Source: Sideroxyarcus emersonii (GTDB lineage Bacteria > Pseudomonadota > Gammaproteobacteria > Burkholderiales > Gallionellaceae). From it: a stretch of 64,000 nt of DNA. A program made the translations under genes and the position numbers. The stretch's first letter is position 1, and each line of letters opens with the position of its first letter. Below are positions 59,050 to 64,000 of the stretch, piece by piece. Location of the stretch: the NCBI RefSeq assembly GCF_021654335.1, contig NZ_AP023423.1, positions 2,107,001 through 2,171,000 on the forward strand, read 5' to 3'. Under the pieces are notes generated by a model. The model saw only the letters and a list, made by a program, of their open reading frames with translations. It was not told the DNA's origin and searched no databases.

Positions 59050-60537
59050 GTGGAATTTAGCATAAAACAAGGCAGTCCGGAAAAACTGAAGAGCGACTGC
59101 GTCGTGGTCGGCGTATTCGACGGCGGCAAATTGTCGAAGGCCGCGCAAGCCCTCGACAAGGCAGCCAAACATGCCCTCAGCGACCTCATCGCGCGCGGCG
59201 ACATGAACGGCCAGTCCGCCTCCACCCTGCTGCTGCACAAACTGCCCGGCGTCGCAGCCGAACGCGTACTGCTGGTCGGCCTCGGCAAGGCCGGCGAGCT
59301 GAACAGCAAAAGCACCGTCGAGATCCTGGGCGCAACGTTCAAGGCCCTGAACGCGACACCGGCCAAGGACGCCGTGCTGTACATCGTCGACGAAGGCACG
59401 GGCAAGGATGCCGCCTGGGTCGTCCGGCAAGCCGTATTCGCCGCCGCTGAACAGGCGTTCCGCGCCGACGGCATGAAGAGCAAGCCGGCCAAGGCTGCCA
59501 CGCTCAAGCACATCATCTTCGCCTCACTGGAAAAACCGGCTGCAGCCCTGAAGTCCGCGCTCGACCAGGCGGCCGCCACCGCCCGCGGCATGGAACTCAC
59601 CAAGACGCTGGGCAACCTGCCCGGCAACGTCTGCACCCCGACCTACCTTGCCGCCAAGGCGCTGGCACTGGGCAAGTCGCACAAGGGCATCAAGACCACC
59701 GTACTGGAAGAAAAAGACATGCAGAAGCTCGGCATGGGCTCTTTCCTCTCCGTCACGCGCGGCAGCGAACAGCCGGCCAAGCTGATCACCATGGAATACT
59801 ACGGTGCAGCGAAAACGCAGAAGCCCATCGTGCTGGTCGGCAAGGGCATCACCTTCGACACCGGCGGCATCTCGCTGAAACCGGGCGCCGAGATGGACGA
59901 GATGAAGTACGACATGTGCGGCGCCGCCAGCGTGCTCGGCACCATGCAGGCCGTCGCCGAGATGGGGCTCAAGCTGAATGTGGTCGGCGTAATCCCGACT
60001 TGCGAAAACATGCCATCCGGCAAGGCCACCAAGCCGGGCGACATCGTCACCAGCATGTCCGGGCAGACCATCGAGATATTGAACACCGATGCCGAAGGCC
60101 GCCTGATCCTGTGCGATGCGCTGACCTATTCGAAGAAGTTCAACCCGGACACCGTGATCGACATCGCCACCCTCACCGGCGCCTGCGTGATCGCACTGGG
60201 CCACGTCGCCAGCGGCATGTTCGCGAACGAGGACAAGCTGGCGGATGAGCTGATCGCCGCCGGCGAACAGTCGCACGACCGCATCTGGCAGCTGCCGCTG
60301 TGGGATGACTACCAGCCGCTGCTGGACAGCAATTTCGCCGACATCGCGAACATCGGCGGACGCGCCGGCGGCACCATCACCGCCGCCTGCTTCCTGGCTC
60401 GTTTCACCAAGGAATACCGCTGGGCCCATCTGGACATCGCCGGTACAGCCTGGCTGTCCGGCAAGCAGAAAGGCGCCACCGGCCGCCCGGTGCCGTTGCT
60501 CACCCAGTATCTGATCAACCGCACGGCCTCGAAGTGA
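59050..60537 (+). CDS. pepA: Leucyl aminopeptidase (cytosol aminopeptidase)
   Basis: Two-metal M17 aminopeptidase, 495 residues, that in some bacteria also binds DNA. The metal and catalytic blocks are VGKGITFDTGGISLKPGAEMDEMKYDMCGAA and the signature NTDAEGRLILCDAL; the C-terminus has GRAGGTITAACFLARF and WAHLDIAGTAW. The start codon is GTG (MEFSIKQG) after a GAGGAGAGG ribosome site. Divergent from lptF, a common arrangement. Overlaps holC (GTGA). Confidence 0.97.
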   Translation: MEFSIKQGSPEKLKSDCVVVGVFDGGKLSKAAQALDKAAKHALSDLIARGDMNGQSASTLLLHKLPGVAAERVLLVGLGKAGELNSKSTVEILGATFKALNATPAKDAVLYIVDEGTGKDAAWVVRQAVFAAAEQAFRADGMKSKPAKAATLKHIIFASLEKPAAALKSALDQAAATARGMELTKTLGNLPGNVCTPTYLAAKALALGKSHKGIKTTVLEEKDMQKLGMGSFLSVTRGSEQPAKLITMEYYGAAKTQKPIVLVGKGITFDTGGISLKPGAEMDEMKYDMCGAASVLGTMQAVAEMGLKLNVVGVIPTCENMPSGKATKPGDIVTSMSGQTIEILNTDAEGRLILCDALTYSKKFNPDTVIDIATLTGACVIALGHVASGMFANEDKLADELIAAGEQSHDRIWQLPLWDDYQPLLDSNFADIANIGGRAGGTITAACFLARFTKEYRWAHLDIAGTAWLSGKQKGATGRPVPLLTQYLINRTASK

Positions 60538-60953
60538 CCAAAGTCGACTTCTACACCGGCTCGGAAGACAAGCTGCGTACCGCTTGCCAGCTGAGCCACA
60601 AGGCGATGCAGAATGGCCTGCGCGTGCTGCTGCACGCGCCGGACGAGGACACCGCCGACAAGCTGGACAAGCTGCTATGGCATTACCCTCCCACCGCCTT
60701 CATGCCGCACTGCCATAGCCACGAAGCGGAGGCCGCCACCCTGCCGGTGGTGATCGGGCGCGACGAAGCGTTTCCCCATTCCGAACTGCTGATCAGCCTG
60801 CACAACGCCTGCCTGCCGTTCTTCAGCCGCTTCGAGCGCGTCATCGAGATCGTCAGCCAGGACGATGCCGATGCCAAGCTGGGGCGCGAACGCTACGTGT
60901 TCTACAAAGACCGCGGTTACGAGTTGCGCCACTTCGACCTGCGCAAGACATGA
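60534..60953 (+). CDS. holC: DNA polymerase III chi subunit
   Basis: 139-residue clamp-loader accessory subunit that binds SSB. MTKVDFYTGSEDKLRTACQLSHKAMQNGLRVLLHAPD and the conserved HSHEAEAATLPVVI, ERVIEIVSQDDADAKLGRERYVFYKDRGYELRHFDL are typical. Start is GTG, overlapping the pepA stop. pepA-holC-valS is a common order in proteobacteria. Confidence 0.95.
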   Translation: MTKVDFYTGSEDKLRTACQLSHKAMQNGLRVLLHAPDEDTADKLDKLLWHYPPTAFMPHCHSHEAEAATLPVVIGRDEAFPHSELLISLHNACLPFFSRFERVIEIVSQDDADAKLGRERYVFYKDRGYELRHFDLRKT

Positions 60954-61252
60954 AATCGCGCAACATCAATCCGGACCTGCTGCCCATCCTGACCGAAACC
61001 GCGGACGGCACCGTGCTCGATGTGCCGATGCTGACCGAAGCGATCGACGGTCACCTCGCCGCAGCCGCAGCGGAACTTCCCCTCTCCGATGAACAATGCC
61101 AGCACCTGGCGGAACTGCTCTTTCCCCGGCTTGAAGCCACGCTGCGCGATGCCATCGGCTCGCGTTCCGAAGCGCGTTGGGAAAAATCCATGCAGCAAGT
61201 GCGCAATGCACTGCCCGACCTGATCCGCGACGCTGTACAAAAGCGGCGCTGA
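60950..61252 (+). CDS. Small hypothetical protein between holC and valS
   Basis: 100-residue, mostly helical cytosolic protein. MKSRNINPDLLPILTETADGTVLDVPMLTEA, then PLSDEQCQHLAELLFPRLEATLRDAI and a basic C-terminus. The ATG overlaps the holC stop (ATGA), which supports expression. Position and length match small DUF2486-like ORFs found here in other betaproteobacteria; the family assignment is weak. Confidence 0.75.
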   Translation: MKSRNINPDLLPILTETADGTVLDVPMLTEAIDGHLAAAAAELPLSDEQCQHLAELLFPRLEATLRDAIGSRSEARWEKSMQQVRNALPDLIRDAVQKRR

Positions 61253-61290
61253 CGCATCGCGCCGTCCTCCTGCTCGCCGCTGCGAGCCTG

Positions 61291-61296
61291 TATAAT
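61291..61296 (+). promoter_or_regulatory. Perfect -10 TATAAT upstream of valS
   Basis: TATAAT 68 bases before the valS ATG. The hexamer at a 17-base spacing upstream (TCCTGC) is a poor -35. If used, the leader includes CCTTCGACACGCTCAGGACAGGC-type sequence (split: CCTTCGACACGC then TCAGGACAGGC, 61303-61326), which resembles a dispersed repeat seen in other proteobacteria. Confidence 0.45.
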
Positions 61297-61363
61297 CACG
61301 CCTCCTTCGACACGCTCAGGACAGGCTTTCCCGCCGCCCAGCCAACATTCTCGTAGTACGAAT

Positions 61364-64000
61364 ATGACTCAGCAAAAAGAACTCGCAAAAAGTTTTGACC
61401 CGAAAGACATCGAAGCCCGCTGGTATCCCGCCTGGGAAAATGCCGGCTACTTCAAGGCCGGCCTCGATTCCGGCAAGCAAGAGAATTTCTGCATCCAGCT
61501 GCCGCCGCCCAACGTCACCGGCACGCTGCACATGGGCCACGGCTTCAACCAAACCCTGATGGATGCGCTGACGCGCTACCACCGCATGAAGGGCGACAAC
61601 ACGCTGTGGCAACCGGGCACCGACCACGCCGGCATCGCCACCCAAATTGTGGTCGAACGCCAGCTCGACGCACAGAAGATCTCGCGCCACGACCTCGGCC
61701 GCGAGAAGTTCATCGAGAAGGTGTGGGAGTGGAAGGAATATTCCGGCGGCACCATCACCAAGCAGATGCGCCGCCTCGGCACCTCGCCCGACTGGTCGCG
61801 CGAGCGCTTCACCATGGACGAAGGCCTGTCCAAATCCGTTACTGAGACCTTTGTGCGCCTGTACAACGAGGGCCTGATCTATCGCGGCAAGCGCCTGGTC
61901 AACTGGGACCCCAAGCTGCACACCGCCGTCTCCGACCTCGAAGTGGTGCAGGAAGAAGAAGATGGTTTCATGTACCACATCCGCTATCCGCTGGCGGATG
62001 GCAGCGGCGAACTGGTTGTCGCCACCACCCGTCCCGAAACCCTGCTCGGCGACGTCGCGGTGATGGTGCATCCCGAGGACGAGCGCTATAAACACCTCAT
62101 CGGCAAGCAGGTCACGCTGCCGCTGTGCAATCGGGCCATCCCCGTCATCGCCGACGAATACGTGGACAAGGAATTCGGCACCGGCGTGGTGAAGGTCACG
62201 CCCGCGCATGACTTCAACGACTATGCCGTCGGTCAGCGTCATAAGCTGGAAATGATTTCCATCCTGACATTGGATGCGAAGATCAACGAACACGCGCCCA
62301 AGCAATACCAGGGCATGGATCGCTTCACCGCGCGCAAACAGATCTGCGCCGACCTCGAAGCCACCGGCCTGTTCATCAAGGCGGACAAACACAAACTGAA
62401 GGTGCCGCGCGGCGACCGCACCGGCGTGGTGATCGAGCCGATGCTGACCGACCAGTGGTTCGTCGCAATGAGCAAGCCCGGCGACGGCGGCAAGAGCATC
62501 ACCGAGCAAGCGCTGGAATGCGTGAGTTCGGGCGAGATCAGGTTCCACCCCGAGAACTGGGTCAACACCTACAACCAGTGGCTGAACAACATCCAGGACT
62601 GGTGCATCTCGCGCCAGCTGTGGTGGGGTCACCAGATCCCCGCTTGGTATGACGAACAGGGCAACGTTTATGTAGCACACAGCGAAGAAGAGGCGGTAGA
62701 ACTCTGCAAGAAGCATTCTGCTCAAATTGTGGAACAGTATGGTAGTTCGCAGCCAGACGATCCAAGAATTATTAATGCAGCAAAAAATCTCCTTGGCGGC
62801 ACCTTACGTCGCGACAACGACGTGCTCGACACCTGGTTCTCCTCCGCGCTGTGGCCGTTCTCCACGCTGGACTGGGATATGTCCAAGCCCTACGAACAGC
62901 AATCGCAACTGGTGAAGCAATACCTGCCGTCCTCGGTGCTGGTCACCGGCTTCGACATCATCTTCTTCTGGGTAGCGCGCATGGTGATGATGACCAAGCA
63001 CATCACCGGCAAGATCCCGTTCAAGGACGTGTACGTGCACGGCCTGATCCGCGACGCGGAAGGCCAGAAGATGTCCAAGTCGAAAGGCAACGTGCTCGAC
63101 CCCATCGACCTGATCGACGGCATCGACCTCGATTCGCTGGTGAAGAAGCGCACCACCGGCCTGATGAACCCCAAGGATGCCGAGAAGATCGAGAAGCGCA
63201 CGCGCAAGGAGTTCCCGGAGGGCATCCCCGCCTTCGGCACCGACGCGCTGCGCTTCACCTTCGCCTCGCTCGCCTCGCCCGGCCGCGACATCAAGTTCGA
63301 CATGCAGCGCTGCGAGGGCTACCGCAACTTCTGCAACAAGCTGTGGAACGCCACGCGCTTCGTGCTGATGAACTGCGAGGGCAAGGATGTCGGCCAGGAC
63401 GAAAGCCTGCCGCTGGAATTCTCCGCTGCCGACAAGTGGATGATCGGCGAACTGCAGAAAGCCGAAGCCGAGATGGCGACGCACTTCGCCGACTACCGCT
63501 TCGACATGGCCGCGCGTACCGTATACGAACTGGTGTGGAACACCTACTGCGACTGGTATGTGGAACTGGCCAAGGTGCAGCTGAACGGCAGCGAAGCGCA
63601 GCAGCGCGGTACCCGCCGCACGCTGGTGCGCGTACTGGAGACCATCCTGCGCCTGGCACATCCCATCATCCCGTTCATCACCGAAGAGCTGTGGCAGTCG
63701 GTCGCGCCGATGGCCAATGCCAAAGGCGACAGCATCATGCTGCAAGCCTATCCGCAGGCCGACAGCAGCAAGATCGACGCTGCCGCTACCGCACAGATCG
63801 CGCTGCTGCAGGAACTCGTCAACGCCTGCCGCAGCCTGCGCAGCGAGATGAACCTGTCGCCTGCCGCGCGCGTGCCGCTGATCGCCGCGGGCGATGCCGC
63901 CACGCTGAAGGCGCTCGCCCCCTACATCAGCAGCCTCGCGAAGTTGAGCGAAGTGCAGATCGAGAGCGAACTGCCGGAAGGCGACGCCCCCGTTTCCATC
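61364..64000 (+). CDS. valS: Valyl-tRNA synthetase (partial, C-terminus beyond window)
   Basis: Class I aminoacyl-tRNA synthetase charging tRNA-Val; the first 879 residues are in the window. HIGH motif TGTLHMGHG; editing domain ([21 protein letters not shown] and [14 protein letters not shown]); catalytic segment [21 protein letters not shown] loop [10 protein letters not shown]; anticodon-binding domain from about 690. The start [22 protein letters not shown] is on ATG at 61364. Codons in 62665-62815 are visibly more AT-rich than the rest and encode an apparent insert just before [14 protein letters not shown]. Confidence 0.98.
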   Translation, partial: MTQQKELAKSFDPKDIEARWYPAWENAGYFKAGLDSGKQENFCIQLPPPNVTGTLHMGHGFNQTLMDALTRYHRMKGDNTLWQPGTDHAGIATQIVVERQLDAQKISRHDLGREKFIEKVWEWKEYSGGTITKQMRRLGTSPDWSRERFTMDEGLSKSVTETFVRLYNEGLIYRGKRLVNWDPKLHTAVSDLEVVQEEEDGFMYHIRYPLADGSGELVVATTRPETLLGDVAVMVHPEDERYKHLIGKQVTLPLCNRAIPVIADEYVDKEFGTGVVKVTPAHDFNDYAVGQRHKLEMISILTLDAKINEHAPKQYQGMDRFTARKQICADLEATGLFIKADKHKLKVPRGDRTGVVIEPMLTDQWFVAMSKPGDGGKSITEQALECVSSGEIRFHPENWVNTYNQWLNNIQDWCISRQLWWGHQIPAWYDEQGNVYVAHSEEEAVELCKKHSAQIVEQYGSSQPDDPRIINAAKNLLGGTLRRDNDVLDTWFSSALWPFSTLDWDMSKPYEQQSQLVKQYLPSSVLVTGFDIIFFWVARMVMMTKHITGKIPFKDVYVHGLIRDAEGQKMSKSKGNVLDPIDLIDGIDLDSLVKKRTTGLMNPKDAEKIEKRTRKEFPEGIPAFGTDALRFTFASLASPGRDIKFDMQRCEGYRNFCNKLWNATRFVLMNCEGKDVGQDESLPLEFSAADKWMIGELQKAEAEMATHFADYRFDMAARTVYELVWNTYCDWYVELAKVQLNGSEAQQRGTRRTLVRVLETILRLAHPIIPFITEELWQSVAPMANAKGDSIMLQAYPQADSSKIDAAATAQIALLQELVNACRSLRSEMNLSPAARVPLIAAGDAATLKALAPYISSLAKLSEVQIESELPEGDAPVSI

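Overview
The window is about 64 kb of dense, GC-rich bacterial chromosome. Gene content and order suggest a free-living, respiring betaproteobacterium, probably in the Nitrosomonadales (Gallionellaceae or a relative); the exact taxon is inference. Pointers are the pmbA/darP divergence, the ilvBHC operon divergent from an ECF sigma-DUF3619-DUF3106 group, lptFG divergent from pepA-holC-valS, rnfABCDGE-nth, DUF1841 next to a PduO-type adenosyltransferase, and DarP. Four-base stop/start overlaps are common, so operons are tight. I saw no prophage, insertion sequence, CRISPR array, rRNA or tRNA.

Layout. 1-5.8 kb (minus): heavy-metal RND efflux (inner-membrane pump cut by the window edge, membrane fusion protein, outer-membrane lipoprotein channel) and an OprB-type porin; three of these four genes appear to start with TTG. 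6.2-9.9 kb (plus): a GldA/GldF/GldG-type ABC system, then mutM. 9.9-14 kb (minus): ferredoxin, coaD, rsmD (apparently with an AUA start) and two M16 peptidase homologues. 14-16.7 kb (plus): ftsY, ftsE, ftsX. 16.8-19.7 kb: bacteriohemerythrin, NsrR, a truncated globin and a ferredoxin-type reductase behind an NsrR-like operator, which reads as a nitric-oxide defence module. 19.8-24.4 kb: a CZB protein, pmbA, darP, and a split aerotaxis receptor (PAS protein plus CZB-containing chemoreceptor) behind a sigma-28-like promoter. 24.5-30.1 kb: esterase, a PilZ-like protein, aat-bpt (N-degron transferases), a membrane protein and pyrD.

30.1-42.7 kb is a potassium-uptake block: the complete Kdp system (two-component kdpDE, kdpFABC, and two extra tiny membrane ORFs) divergent from two tandem kup genes of equal length. 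42.8-50.4 kb (plus): rnfABCDGE, nth, an STAS-like ORF, DUF1841 and the cobalamin adenosyltransferase. 50.5-55.3 kb (minus): pssA, psd, ilvC, ilvH, ilvB. 55.4-56.7 kb (plus): ECF sigma factor, DUF3619, DUF3106. 56.8-59.0 kb (minus): lptG and lptF. 59.05-64 kb (plus): pepA, holC, a small ORF and valS, which runs off the window end.

Most of the window is housekeeping. The parts most worth a second look are the NsrR-globin-reductase promoter architecture, the AUA start of rsmD, the split aerotaxis operon with its sigma-28-like promoter, the 30- and 71-residue ORFs in the kdp cluster with a repeated motif upstream, and a patch of unusual codon use inside valS.
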